64,000 nt of DNA from Isoetes taiwanensis (Eukaryota; Streptophyta; Lycopodiopsida; Isoetales; Isoetaceae): contig JAJEKV010000021.1 of NCBI GenBank assembly GCA_021234155.1, positions 20,673,498 through 20,737,497 on the forward strand, written 5' to 3'. Position numbers and translations under genes: made by a program. Below, in pieces: positions 19,140-29,523 of the stretch (positions are counted from its first letter, which is position 1; each line of letters begins with the position of its first letter). Under the pieces are notes generated by a model. That model was not told the origin of the DNA and made no database searches. It saw nothing but the letters and a program-made list of their open reading frames with translations.

Positions 19140-19597
19140 CACCTTGATCCCCGAGAGCGCATAAAGGGACGCCACGAAATATCAAATGCCCAATAGCATG
19201 ATGATGAACTTCCAAAACGCCAGGATACTGTACAAAAACTCTATCCTTGAAATCAAGAACACAAACAATTCACTTCAAGCTTTGGAAACATACGCTCTCA
19301 GGTAACATCCTCTTTCATCATATCTGCAGGTCCATACGCATGCGCAACAACAATCTCATCTATACTTTTACTGCCCTGTCCAATAACAAATCCAACCACC
19401 TGTGCTTTCCAATGTGCAGTCAAGTCATTGAGCTTTCGTTTTTTTACTTTATGATCACCGCGTTGTGCTGGCTTCATAGTCACCCAAGAACCTACCGAGA
19501 TATTCAAGTCTATCCATTCTCCATTTTCGTCTTTCACATTCCTTAATACAATCTGAGTAATTTCAGATCGCTTAGTAGCCATTACCTGTGCAAACAA
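19140..19597 (-). pseudogene. Minus-strand cargo gene, first exon (possible BAH-like domain)
   Basis: Starts at ATG 19,597 or the internal MATKRS. In copy 2 it is open for 167 codons (61,041-61,544). Key parts are SVGSWVTMKPAQRGDHKVKK, VVGFVIGQGSKSIDEIVVAH, then EVNCLCSSDFKDRV and SITSVLEVHHHAIGH. A start strand with V-G-x-x-V-x-(M/L)-K-P, a middle strand pair, and a late 'E-(L/V)-x(2)-S-x-x(4-6)-S-I-x(3)-x-V-H' block follow the layout of BAH (bromo-adjacent homology) domains, which bind nucleosomes in chromatin proteins. This is pattern likeness only. Copy 1 is shifted after about residue 97. Upstream on this strand (19,600-20,980) is the right end of the element, which would hold its promoter. 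Confidence 0.4.
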
Positions 19598-19599
19598 AT

Positions 19600-20980
19600 G
19601 AATACCACATTATTCAAATAAAAAACCACTTAATAAAAATCAATACCGCATCATTCAACTGAAAAACCATTAAGAAATACAATAGGGCTGAAAATACATA
19701 CGATTTCTCTTCTAGCTTATAGGACGGTTGAGGATCAGAGTCAAGAAGTCTATTCTAGTTTCAGTTTTTGCATTTGAATGTCGCAACCTACTAAATGTCT
19801 GGCTTCATGCATCAATAATAGCCTGCATGTAAGTGTCCATAACAACAATTATTCATTTGCCTAAACTGGATATGTCCCTAACGAGGTTAAAACTAGGATG
19901 CAAATGAATTCCCTGCCTTGCAAATTTATATCACTCTATAATTTACATTACGGAGTTACTGAATTACTGGACACTTGGGGCATAAACATACTAAAAAAGC
20001 ATGAAACAATCCTCTCTTTACAGGCTGTGAAATAGTACAATGCCTAAACATCCATTAGATGCAAGAAAGAAAGATCAGTTCATCATTGATGGTCTCTGGA
20101 AATATTCTGCAGAGGAGGAAGGATGTCTTCAGTTCAAAGACTGGAAAAGAACAAGGAGTTTCTATATTTTCCGAAAGGTGGTAAATTGAAATGTTTTTTG
20201 AAATCCATAGCTACCATATCAATATGCTCGATGAAGCAAAATCATAAAGATAAATATAAGACATCTTCCTCGTTTCATCAATGCTAAAAAGAAATGCTAA
20301 CTAAGCTTCCCAAATTGCAATGATCAAACATAAAGAGAAGTGAAAACACTCACGAGAGCTGAATAGGGTTTATCTTGAGATTTCCGGAAGACATAGAAGG
20401 CCGAATTGCTGAAAGCTTGCTATGACATCATCTGAACAGTTGCTATTGCACCCGAAAAGCATAAGTTTGAATAGAATTGGGTCAGCGGAGCTACAAAGAA
20501 TGGGTCAATCCCATTGCTACAGTGCCCGATAGACCCATTCAATTTTCGCAATTGTATAAAGAAGTTAAATATTAGACTCGTTCAAATACCTTGCTAGCAA
20601 TTGTCGACACTTGAAGGAGTTGCCTAAACAAATGATTTCCTATAGAATTCACAGCAATAGAATCAAAGCTTTTCTGCCAGGATGAGACAAAGACTTTGGC
20701 GCCAAGAAATTTTGTTTTGAGGGAAGTCCATCACGAATTCCCGCTCTCTTAGCATAGATTCAGGCGAAAAACTCTAAGGGGGCAATACATTAAATGCAAT
20801 TGTTTTAATGACGAGTTAGGTTGCCATTTAATTACACTAATTAGATGTATATTAACTCAAAAAAATGCCACATCATACTGGTATAACAAAGTAACACCTC
20901 CCACGCTATTGGTTGATCCCAAATGCTGATGTGGAATTTCAAGGGTTTTTTATTGGGATATTTTGAGATCCCAAAAAAAC
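19600..20980. other. Right subterminal region of the nested transposon
   Basis: No gene seen. AT-rich, ending in the right inverted repeat (20,962-20,987). The last 300 bp include 'gttttaatgacgagttaggt' and a run near 20,890-20,960 that is nearly unchanged in copy 2. It is likely to hold the promoter of the minus-strand cargo gene and transposase-binding sites. Confidence 0.4.
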
Positions 20981-20984
20981 TCTA

Positions 20985-22370
20985 ATGGATCGGTTCCAGC
21001 TTATGGCTCTCACTTTGTTCGAGAGGCCTCATGATACAGCCTTGTTGGAGTCTGTTCGAGCATCTCTGCCCTCCGATCCATTGGCTCAAGATGTATTCTC
21101 ACACCTTGACGCTGCATCATCCTCTCAGCAGATGGGATCAGACTATGATCGTTTTGAGATTCGAGATGGACTCCTGCTCCGTGATGGGCTTCTATATGTG
21201 CCAGATGGTGCTTCTAGGCTTCAGGTTCTTCAGGCTTGCCATGATTCACCTCTGGCTGGACACTTTGGAGTAGCCAAGACTCTTGAACTTATTAGTCGAG
21301 AGTATTGGTGGCCAGTCTTCGCCGCCTCTGTCCGGGCTTTTACTCGATCCCAGATATCTGATGTCGAGCCAAGGTTCCAAGGCATCTTCCTCATGGCCTG
21401 CTTCAGCCTTTACCAGCCGCGGTCCTTGAAGAGTATTTCAAAGGATTTTATTGTCGAGCTTCCATCCTCCTGGAGCCATGACGCCATCCTTGTTGTTGTT
21501 GACCGTTTTTCCAAGATGGATTTCGCCCTTGCAAAGACTTCTATCTCTAGTGAAGCCACAAACGTTCTCTTGCTTCGAGAGGTGGTTCGACTCCATGGCT
21601 TACCGTGATAACATTGTCGCGACCGCGCCCTCAATTTGTTGCCGCTTTTTGGAAGCGCCCATTGCAACTCTTGCATGTGGAACGCTCGCTTCTTCCGACA
21701 TCATCCGAGACCAATGGACAGTGGAGCGACTAATCAAACCCTTGAGCAAGATTTTGCGATGCTTCATCAATTATCGCCAGGATGACTGGGTTGATTGGCT
21801 ACCGCGTAATTTGCTTATAATAATTCCGTCCATGCCTCCACACAGCCGCACTCCGCTTTATTAATTTTACGGCATGCATCCCTAAGTGGTCTTTTGATTG
21901 CTCCTGGATATGACTCAGTCAACCCCAGTGCCGAGGATAGGCTCGAAAGTCTGGGCATGCTTGAGGATGATCTTCAAAGACCATCTTCCAAAGCCCAAGC
22001 ACGTTATCGCTATCATGCGGTCGGCATCGTTAGGACGCCTCCTCATTTTGCGCCTGGTGATCTTGTTTGGCTCTTGGCCTCGGATTTGCCGACAGTCAGC
22101 CCCTTGTAACAAGCTCGACTCACCGGGCGCTTAGGTCCCTATCGGATCATTGAACGAGTTGGTGATGCTTGCTTTCCGTCTGAGCTTCCGCCATCGGGCC
22201 GCTTCACCCGGTGTTTCATGTGTCTTTGTTAGAACCCCTCCACCTCCATCACCAAATGAGATTGATGATCATGAGGAGTTCGAGGTTAGAGATTGACTCA
22301 AGTTTCTTCGCCGACGATTGTATTGCGCCGCCGATTGGGAAGGTTACCGCCAAGGATGACAACACGAGTG
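20985..22370 (+). pseudogene. pol: Ty3 integrase with C-terminal chromodomain
   Basis: The continuation of pol after the nested element. The open 207-codon start has LLRDGLLYVPDGASRLQVL, then the zinc-binding region (HDSPLAGHFGVAKTLELISR; the two Cys that should follow are lost in both copies, at a stretch of CTG/CAG differences). The catalytic core follows, with VVDRFSKMDFALAKTS (first Asp, near 21,500), DRxPQFVA (second Asp, near 21,618) and TNQTLE (near 21,735, after the expected Glu). After LHPVFHVSLLEPLHLHH-like sequence (22,200-22,245) a chromodomain remnant ends in DWEGYRQG (22,333-22,356). The chromodomain targets integration to histone-marked chromatin. The copy runs from 62,927 to the window end and stops before its chromodomain. 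Confidence 0.85.
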
Positions 22371-22473
22371 CCGAGAATCGACTAATGCACCGACAAAATT
22401 ATGGAGTTTCACCTCCGACGTTATTTCGCATAAGCCAAGTCTCGAGTACTCCCCCCGGCCGGACTCACGCCAC

Positions 22474-22488
22474 GTGGGAGGGGGATGG
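22474..22488 (+). other. Polypurine tract of the Ty3 element
   Basis: gtgggagggggatgg lies directly before the 3' LTR start at 22,489. It is the expected plus-strand primer site for reverse transcription. Confidence 0.75.
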
Positions 22489-23008
22489 TGTGACGACCAT
22501 ACGGATATTATCCATAATGAATATTATACTTTTATGTACAAAAGATGGTCGCCACACGGATGCAAAAGGGTAGTTGCAAAGACAGAGGTTTGAACTTCGC
22601 AACCTTCCAGTTTGGCAGAGTCACACACCCTTGCCAAGTCGCTACCACAGTTGTTGAAGACATTCCTTCACGCCTTCCTCATATGTGGGACTATCTCCGT
22701 AAGGTTCTAAAATGTTCTAGAACCTAAATGCATGCGCGACACTTGGCGATCTCATCCATTGAGTGGCGCTGATCCCCACCGTTGGTCTAGATATATAAGG
22801 AGGCACCTCCTTCGGTCAAAACCATTCGGTTCAACGCCTGATCTTGAGCCTTCTAGGCATCCGTCTCAGATTCTACGCTATTTCGGGCTATTGTATTCTT
22901 GATTCCTATTCATATATCGTGATTCTTTGCCGATCTTGGCATATTTCTTCCGTATTTCTTGCATTATTTTCCATGTATTTTCCTTTGTTTTCGAGTAGGT
23001 TCATGACA
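22489..23008 (+). repeat. 3' LTR of the Ty3 chromovirus
   Basis: 520 bp, starting tgtgacgacc and ending tcatgaca, followed by the target duplication ctata (23,009-23,013). TATA box at 22,792-22,798. Heat-shock element with one mismatch at 22,705-22,722. It matches the 5' LTR throughout with scattered small indels. Confidence 0.9.
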
Positions 23009-23013
23009 CTATA

Positions 23014-23220
23014 TAGAGCAACTTTGGCATGCTTTCGGAACCCGATGGATTGAATATGGGAAGCCAATGCCGACCGACAGGGCTAGTCCAAAAGCCTAAT
23101 TCAAGTTGCCGGAGAGGACACTTTAGCGGTATCGATAATACAGGACAAAACCAAAGAACACCCCGATCAAAGAAAAAAAAGGAGATGAAAAGGGTGATGC
23201 TTAGGAACCGGAGTTTCCTG
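23014..23220 (+). pseudogene. Likely next exon of the DGQHS gene, displaced by the Ty3 insertion
   Basis: Immediately after the Ty3 target duplication the plus strand reads TRWIEYGKPMPTDRASPKA in one frame (near 23,040-23,095). Another frame then gives a run rich in Lys and Arg (TPRSKKKKEMKRVMLRNR). In the DGQHS family as I remember it, the segment after the GQHS loop ends in a W-x-x-Y-G-K/R-P motif, so this fits the next exon. It is cut off at about 23,220 by a fragment of Ty3 integrase. No second copy is available, because the window ends before the matching position. Confidence 0.4.
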
Positions 23221-23665
23221 GCCCTTGGAAGAGTATTTCAGTGGATTTTATTGTTTTAGCTTCCATCCTCCCATTACATGGCGCCATCCTTGTTGTTGTT
23301 GACCCGTTTTCAAGATGGCACATTTCGTTCCTTGCGGCAGACTTCTATCTCTAGTGACCACAACGTGCTCTCGTCGGTGGTTCACTCCATGGCTTACGGA
23401 ATAACATTGTCGATGACCGCGACCCTCAATTTGTTGCGGCTTTTGGGAAGTCGCCTATTGCAACTTTGCATGTGGACGTTAAGCTCTCTTACGACATCAT
23501 CCAGAGACCAATGGGCAATGGGGCGACTAATCAAACCCTTGAGCGTTATTTATGATGCTTCATCAATTATCGCCGGGATGATCGGGTTGATTGGCTACGT
23601 GGGAATTTGCTTATAATAATTACACGTCCCATGCCTCCGCGAGGCGGACTCGGATTCCTTGGCTT
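23221..23665 (+). pseudogene. Isolated fragment of Ty3 integrase
   Basis: From 'cccttggaagagtatttca' (23,221) to about 23,665 the DNA matches the integrase core at 21,424-21,850 and 63,360-63,800. It includes VVVDxFSKM-type and TNQTL-type positions, with many small indels. It has no LTR, RT or flanking target duplication. The start is an abrupt join inside the preceding exon; the end is at 'gaggcggactcggattcc'. It is either a second decayed insertion or an assembly join. Confidence 0.7.
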
Positions 23666-25920
23666 TCATTCACTATGCGTATATCCTCTAATTAGACAAA
23701 ATGATATGAGTCTAAACTATGAGAAAAGGTCCTTAGCCCTTACCTGGACATGATAAGGTATATTCTATGATTGTTTTAGGGATCCTACTTAGGGACTTGA
23801 TGTGGAGAAAATGTTAGGGATTATATGACGACAGATATTTGCTACATATTTGAGCTTTTCTAGCTTTTAACTGTTGGTATGACCAGTGTAATGATGATGT
23901 GCCATATAAAGTTAAAAAAAATGGTTATGCAAGATGTTGGCTTGGACTCACGTTGGGTCGTACGACCTGCTGAAGTGTAAATTCCAGCATTTTCAATGCC
24001 TTTGAAATTCATCGTCATACAAATAAATCTACCAAATTTCCAGGTCATGTAATATTTTTTTTTCCTCTCCTATCTCTTTGAACACTTACATTTTACATGT
24101 ATATATATATCCTGAGACATCCTAGAGCCTTAAGCACTTTTACAGTAAATGTTGGGCCGAATTTTTGAAGTTCTGAATTTCATTTTGTTGAACATGCAAC
24201 ACATTCTTAACACTATAAATTGTTTCAAAAGAATCTTCATATAAGGCCCGAAGGATTTATTTCCTAAATATCCCAAGTTGTAATTTGCGTTGATTTTTAA
24301 AATTAAGGAATTAAGGAAGGTGCAAAGAAATTATATCAGATTTGTATGGGGGATGAGGTGTACGCAGAAGTTTAGCAAATTAAATGTTGTGATGCTTGTG
24401 GTGTGGGAACATTTATGCCCTTTGTTTTCTCTTTTCATTTCTTATTGTGTGTGTGAAATTGTGGCGATGGTGGAGCTCATTAGCCTTCCGGGTATGGCGA
24501 TTCCGTTTGTGCTTCGGGTATGGCGATTAGTTTGGGCCGAAGCTTGGGTTAGCTCTCCTTCATATTAGGCGGTAGTTTTGATTTGCCCCATGGCTTTACG
24601 GGCCATGAATTCTTCTAGGATTAAGCCCCTCTGGGAGGCTTTTTTTTAAGCGTTTGGAATAGGCGCTATGAAGCACAAGGAGAGTTCAATTCTTGGTTTT
24701 TGGTTTTAGACTTGTCTTTGGCGGTCGGGGAGTTTAATCTCCGCGGTGGCATGACAAAAGTGGGGATATGCTTAGGCGATTTGAAATGGGCGTCAAATTC
24801 GTGCCTCTATTAAAATGTCCCGGAGAGATCCAGGAAGCTGCTGCGGAGGCTAAAATGGCGGTCTTGAAGATAGACTTAGTTTGAGCCATAAAAGCATTTA
24901 AAATTGAGCCCAGCAGGGGAATTTCTTTGTAAGGTAAGTTTACGTCGTGGGTGGGAGGATTTGGATCTTTTGTGGTGGTTGAAGCTCGATCATGTATGAG
25001 CAAACAACGTATTATTGGGTACTCTTGGCGGAAGTCGGAATCGTTATGCGAAGGGTGCTCTTTTGCATTATTTGTTATGAGATGCGGTGTCATATTTTTG
25101 CGGAGTCAATTCTATGCGAATGGCTCTTCAACCAGTTAGGGATCAACTTCCACATCCTTCATTAATGCCGAATCATTTTCTATTATTTGTTATTACCATG
25201 TAACTCGGTCATTTTTCGTTGCTCTTTTTACGGTTACTCATACTGCGGTTTTTGCGGAAGGCCAAAGTTCTCACGAATTGGGTTGTGATTATTTGAATAT
25301 ATGGAGGTCAATAAATTTTGAACCCACGAGGTTGAAGATCGATTTAACGATGAACGATACTTGCGGAATATGGATTTGGAAGAAAGCGTTAGAAAAGCCC
25401 AGATGGCCGACGCAAAACAAATCGTGTGAGCTCAAAAATGGGAGCTTGTTCGATGATCGATCAATAGGTTAGCCCTCTTGCTTTTTAAAATTCGAATACC
25501 TATCTATGGCGGCGAGTTTGTTCATATTTATCCAAGAAAAGCTTCAGCGAAATTTGAAATCTCATGTTTATGAAGAACTATTTGCAGAAATGAGATAGCA
25601 AAGGTGAGAAAGGTTTGCGAATAGGTTCAAAAGAAGATTTAGCAATTTAGGGCGAGCTGCCAGGGAAGCTCTCAGGCTTTTATATATACCTCAATCCCAA
25701 GTTTTTGTGGTCCATTTGCTGCCGGAAAAATTCGAGGTCTAGATTTCATGATTTAGTTAACGCCGAAATCCTTGGCGTCCGAGGCGGTAGAAACGAAGCA
25801 AGGGTGGAGCTCGAAGGATGCCTTAACCGACAAAAACATCAGCATTGGGTTAGATGAGTATGGCTACTTCGTGGCATGAGAACATGAGCATCGATTCGGC
25901 GGAGGGAAAAAAAAAGGAAA
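23666..25920. other. Unassigned intergenic stretch
   Basis: About 2.2 kb in which I recognise no gene. Short open frames on both strands (for example 24,290-24,568 plus and 24,734-25,093 minus) have no family features. The plus frame around 24,750-25,130 (GDMLRRFEMGVKFVPLLKCP) is open over a few pieces and may be an old transposon remnant. Composition is AT-rich in 23,700-24,300 and mixed afterwards. Confidence 0.4.
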
Positions 25921-25929
25921 AAGAAAAAA

Positions 25930-26195
25930 TTACAATATGATTTATATATGTTTTGATTACATCTTTCTATATTACCTCTAAAATTAGCCCAATTATATCA
26001 GAAAAATGGAAATCTATAATTCAAAAAGTTGCTCCATAGATTCTAAGTACATCATCTATTAAGAACAAAATAAAGAAATGTCACATCTAATGAACATGTC
26101 TTATATGAATACATTCTTAAGGGAACATTGCACTTTCAATTTAAGCATAACGTCTACTAAAAAACCGATGCACTTCACATTGTTGCACGTTTAGT
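25930..26195 (+). repeat. Dispersed repeat, copy a
   Basis: About 265 bp, beginning near 'tacctctaaaattagccca' and ending near 'gatgcacttcacattgtt'. It matches 27,880-28,125 in the same orientation at roughly 80-85% by eye. It has no coding sequence. It could be a pair of degraded LTR pieces or a MITE-like repeat. Confidence 0.6.
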
Positions 26196-26199
26196 TTCT

Positions 26200-27860
26200 C
26201 TTAAAACTCAAAAGCACATGTAAATGCCATTAATATGGAACTTCAAAATTTCTATTTCAATATATAGGTTGTTTATTACTATTGGAGCTATTTGATATAA
26301 GTAGCCATGTTTAAATGTGTGGTTGCATTTACAATGAATTAGCACCTCAGACTCAAAGAAATCTTATCCTTAATGTCGTGATATGCAGCGTGATAACCCT
26401 CTTGGCGGAATCACAGCAACCCACCAATGGGTTCCATTTCGGATACGATAGTGGCGGTACTTTGTGTTTAGATCAGTTGTCTATTTACTCAGGAGGATCA
26501 CGGACGTCCAAACTAAGCCCCTTTGGTGGAATCATAACGAATCAATATCGCAGAAGAAATCACACTATATAAACACTTCGAGCGGAATCGAGAAAAAACC
26601 CTTTATTCTGTCGGATGGAATTGCTGTCTGCAATATCCTACCTAATGAAATTTCTAATAAGATATTCACCCTGCCAAAATCACCATTACTTATTTCGTGA
26701 AAAGGAATCACGGTAAGCTATGATATTATATTAGTTATCGACATCCATGAGCGAGAACCCTAAAATTATGCTCACTACAGAGATACCCTACCGTAGAACC
26801 TTCCAATTGGTGCCTCCAAGATTGAAGAGTGCATAAAGGGGGCATCGGATTCGAAAGGATCTACTAAATGCTCTTCTTTGAAGCCCTATGTAGTCTAATT
26901 TGGAAATGCATTACTGGAGCTCGAGGGGCTTATGATGCCATAATAAGTGTATTTTTACGATCAATTTGAGAGAAGAAAAATGATGAGATCCTCCGCTACT
27001 GCCTAATTTCTTTCGCAATGTGGTGCAAGTTATAGTTGCAAGCGCCATAGTCAAAGACATGGTCAAAGTAGCATCTCCTTTGGAGCCAAAAAAGTCGAAA
27101 CTGCATCCGGTGTTTCGAAGGCAATGGGCTGGCCACGTCAACCATTGACTGGATGGAACTTCTAACCCTTTAATACTAGCCCATTGGGCTTAGAGGTCCC
27201 AGCCAAAATACCTTTGATGTTACCATAAAAGTAGTATTGTTGGGTCTTCCATTTATGATGTAGACTTTGGATGGGGTTGAGTAAGATAAGATCGTTTGCC
27301 CTCTCATTGGTGATGGCCAAGCTTTTCCTCATGCCTTCCAACAAGGGTGACATATCTAGGGATGTTACGAGTTGCATCTTTGAAGCAGACACGCACAGAC
27401 TTCTACAAGACCAGGCCTTTTTCTATTATTTTAAATAGCAGAATAGAATAGAATAGAATAAAAGTATAAGATTTTTAACGTCACGAAAACCAATGGATTT
27501 TCGAGTACAAATGGATCTAACCTCGTGTGTATATAAGTCTCTCAATTCAAGTCATTTTTTTTCATTCTATTCTTCGCCAGCTTGGCCATGCTTAAGTGAT
27601 GATAGGAATAGATGAGACACCTTTCATCGTACTATTTAACCATTATATTTATTTATGATGAGCACTCATAGTTGTTCATGAAAAGGCAAAAAAATTACAC
27701 GACCAAATGTGCTAATAGCTTCTATATAGTAGTTGTAAATAGGCCAGTAGGGTGGCCACTTGCAAAAATCAAGCCCCTTCATATGCCATTTTCATATTAG
27801 AGGTGACCTTCGAATGACTGAGAGGGTCCAAAGAGGCCTGCACTCTCTTCCTTGGTAAAA
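26200..27860. other. Unassigned DNA between the dispersed repeats
   Basis: No gene recognised. Open frames at 26,315-26,572 (plus), 26,911-27,141 (minus) and 27,162-27,392 (minus) lack known motifs. A short tandem (agaatagaatagaat) sits at 27,437-27,460. If the repeats on either side are LTRs this would be the interior of a small non-autonomous element, but the ends do not show clear TG..CA borders. Confidence 0.4.
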
Positions 27861-27879
27861 AATTATCAAAATGGAGATT

Positions 27880-28125
27880 ATATCTTTCTATTCTTTCTAT
27901 TTACCTCTAAAATTAGCCCCATTATATCAGAAAATGGAAGCTATAATTCAAAAATCACTCCATAGATATACAATATATTCTAAGTACATGATCTATCAAG
28001 AACGTAAAAGAATGTCACATCTAATGAACATGCCTTATGTGAATAGATTCTTAGGGAAACATTGCATGTTCATATTTAAGTGTACCATCTATTAAAGCAT
28101 GATGCACTTCATATTGTTACACTCA
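27880..28125 (+). repeat. Dispersed repeat, copy b
   Basis: Direct-orientation relative of 25,930-26,195; see that entry. Shared words include 'ccattatatcagaaaatgga' (b) against 'ccaattatatcagaaaaatg' (a), and 'gtcacatctaatgaacatg' in both. Confidence 0.6.
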
Positions 28126-29523
28126 TTTAGCTTTTAATTCTTCTCAAACAACATGGCGCTCTTGCTTGGCGCCTCGTTTTCATGTATTCGGTGGCTAGGT
28201 GGCGGCAACAAAGCACAAGGCGAGCTGCAACAACACAAGCGGATTAGTCGAGAAAAGATTGACCCGCGAGACGGTCGAATTCCGCCCGCAGGAAGGTGGA
28301 CTTTCCCAACAACAAATTCTTGGTCCTTCCCCCCCTCCCCTCCTCCCTCCCTCCCCCACCTTGATTTCTCACCTCGGTGTCTCCTTCAAATCCGACCTTA
28401 TCATTTCGCCCGACTTACTTGCTCTCCTTCTAGGATCGATGCATGATCTCGCTCTTAGCTTTTTGTTTCGGTTTCACATCCGTCGGTAGAGTTTTTATAG
28501 TACACCTCGAGAATAACTTGTAAGATCGAGACCATGGCATGGGAGACATGCAAAGCCAAGAACACGATCAAGGCACCTATCGGGTTTATGACAAACCCTC
28601 GACCCTACTATTGAAGCATGACAAACCCTTTCTTTGGGCCCCAACATCTTATCTTGGCAAAACCAAATGCACAATTAACCCGATACATCTTTAGAAGGCT
28701 GACCTTGGATAGACTTCTTTGCTTTCGGATTCCTTTGTATGGCTCGGATATCCTTGCCGGGATCTAGACAATTTGTCCTTTGTCACTATCGGGGACATGC
28801 TCGATTACCCTAAGAAATTTTGGGTACAACATCTCAAAGCAGTCTAGTAGGTCCACGGTAGTGTTTCACCAATGTCTATCACGATTGCATGCACACGAGC
28901 ATGTGGATCTTATGCGACCATCTTGGTGATTATACATGTCGATAGACTTTGCACGAGGATTTGATGCACATTGCATAGGTAGAGATCCCGCATAGGCGAG
29001 CGGGGACCCTGAGAACACACACTAGCCACGAACCTATGTGTGTGGTAGGTAGGCCTCGGTGGGGGAGGGGGATTCCTCTCCATCATTTAGGTTAATGCTC
29101 TTAAAATCTGGTTTGTAGCAAAGATGAAGTAACCCTCTTCTTGCCGAAATACATAGTTAGCGGCAAAAAAAAATCTTCTATACCATGGAGGAAGGCATAA
29201 AAGCTGCTTAATATATATTTTTCTCGGGAAATTTTTATGCTCTATTATATTTTTCCTTATTTTTCATAGACGTGCTATTTTTTATGCTCTATTATATTTT
29301 TCCTTATTTTTTTAAGTAGGGTTTTCTTTTTTCACTCATTTTATTTCAGTAGGATTTCGTTCAACCATGGCGCCTGACCCACGATCTTGATCTTATTTGG
29401 AGGAAGGAACACAACTTCTCCCTCTCGAGTCTCACACACAACTCTGCCTTTCTTGATTGAAGAATGGCAGCGGCTTGCTTCGCATCATAGGATTCTCCTC
29501 CTCGTCTATGCCATTAATTCTAG
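28126..29523. other. Unassigned DNA before the orphan LTR
   Basis: No supported gene. Frames near 28,153-28,489 include a C/T-rich run (28,330-28,365) and lack any known domain. A direct repeat of 'tttttatgctctattatatt' occurs at 29,233 and 29,279. The rest shows nothing. Confidence 0.4.

Larger units (their letters stand above)
10656..20982 (+). mobile_element. 10.3-kb TIR transposon nested in the Ty3 pol gene, carrying cargo
   Basis: The ends form an imperfect inverted repeat of about 20 bp: cattagagtttttttgagat on the left, and the reverse complement of gatcccaaaaaaactctaatg on the right. The insert is flanked by TA (10,654-10,655 and 20,983-20,984); AT is the alternative 2-bp reading. 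The RNase H frame stops and the integrase frame starts exactly at these points, so the insertion is certain even though the superfamily is not. Contents are a two-part transposase-like coding region (about 10,930-13,715), then 7 kb holding a cytidine deaminase fragment (16,775-17,119) and minus-strand exons. The copy is at 52,579-62,924. Tc1/mariner elements share TA duplications, but the encoded proteins do not look like a DDE/D mariner transposase. Confidence 0.85.
6839..23008 (+). mobile_element. Full-length Ty3/gypsy chromovirus, interrupted by a 10.3-kb transposon
   Basis: The two LTRs (6,839-7,364 and 22,489-23,008) both begin tgtgacgacc and end ggttcatgaca. A 5-bp target duplication, ctata, lies at 6,834-6,838 and 23,009-23,013. 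The order gag, protease, reverse transcriptase, RNase H, integrase, chromodomain is the chromovirus order. Without the nested insert (10,656-20,982) the element is about 5.8 kb, normal for the group. The gag type (LPEKF...LLTGPALSWFAPLL...LRQGSRP) resembles the sushi/Tcn1-like chromoviruses rather than typical angiosperm CRM, Tekay or Reina elements. Frames are broken at many points, but differently in the second copy (48,806 to the window end). Confidence 0.9.

Noticed and set aside
10656-20982. Tc1/mariner assignment of the nested transposon from its TA flanks
   Set aside because: The size (10.3 kb) and encoded proteins do not fit. TA could also be read as AT, and the flanks alone cannot set the family.
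24290-24568. Possible LINE reverse-transcriptase remnant (KVQRNYIRFVWG)
   Set aside because: Only one short block resembles the LINE C-terminal region and nothing around it does; too weak to call.
28153-28489. Possible short gene starting MALLLGASF
   Set aside because: Two overlapping frames through a C/T-rich run, with no family, promoter or splice evidence.
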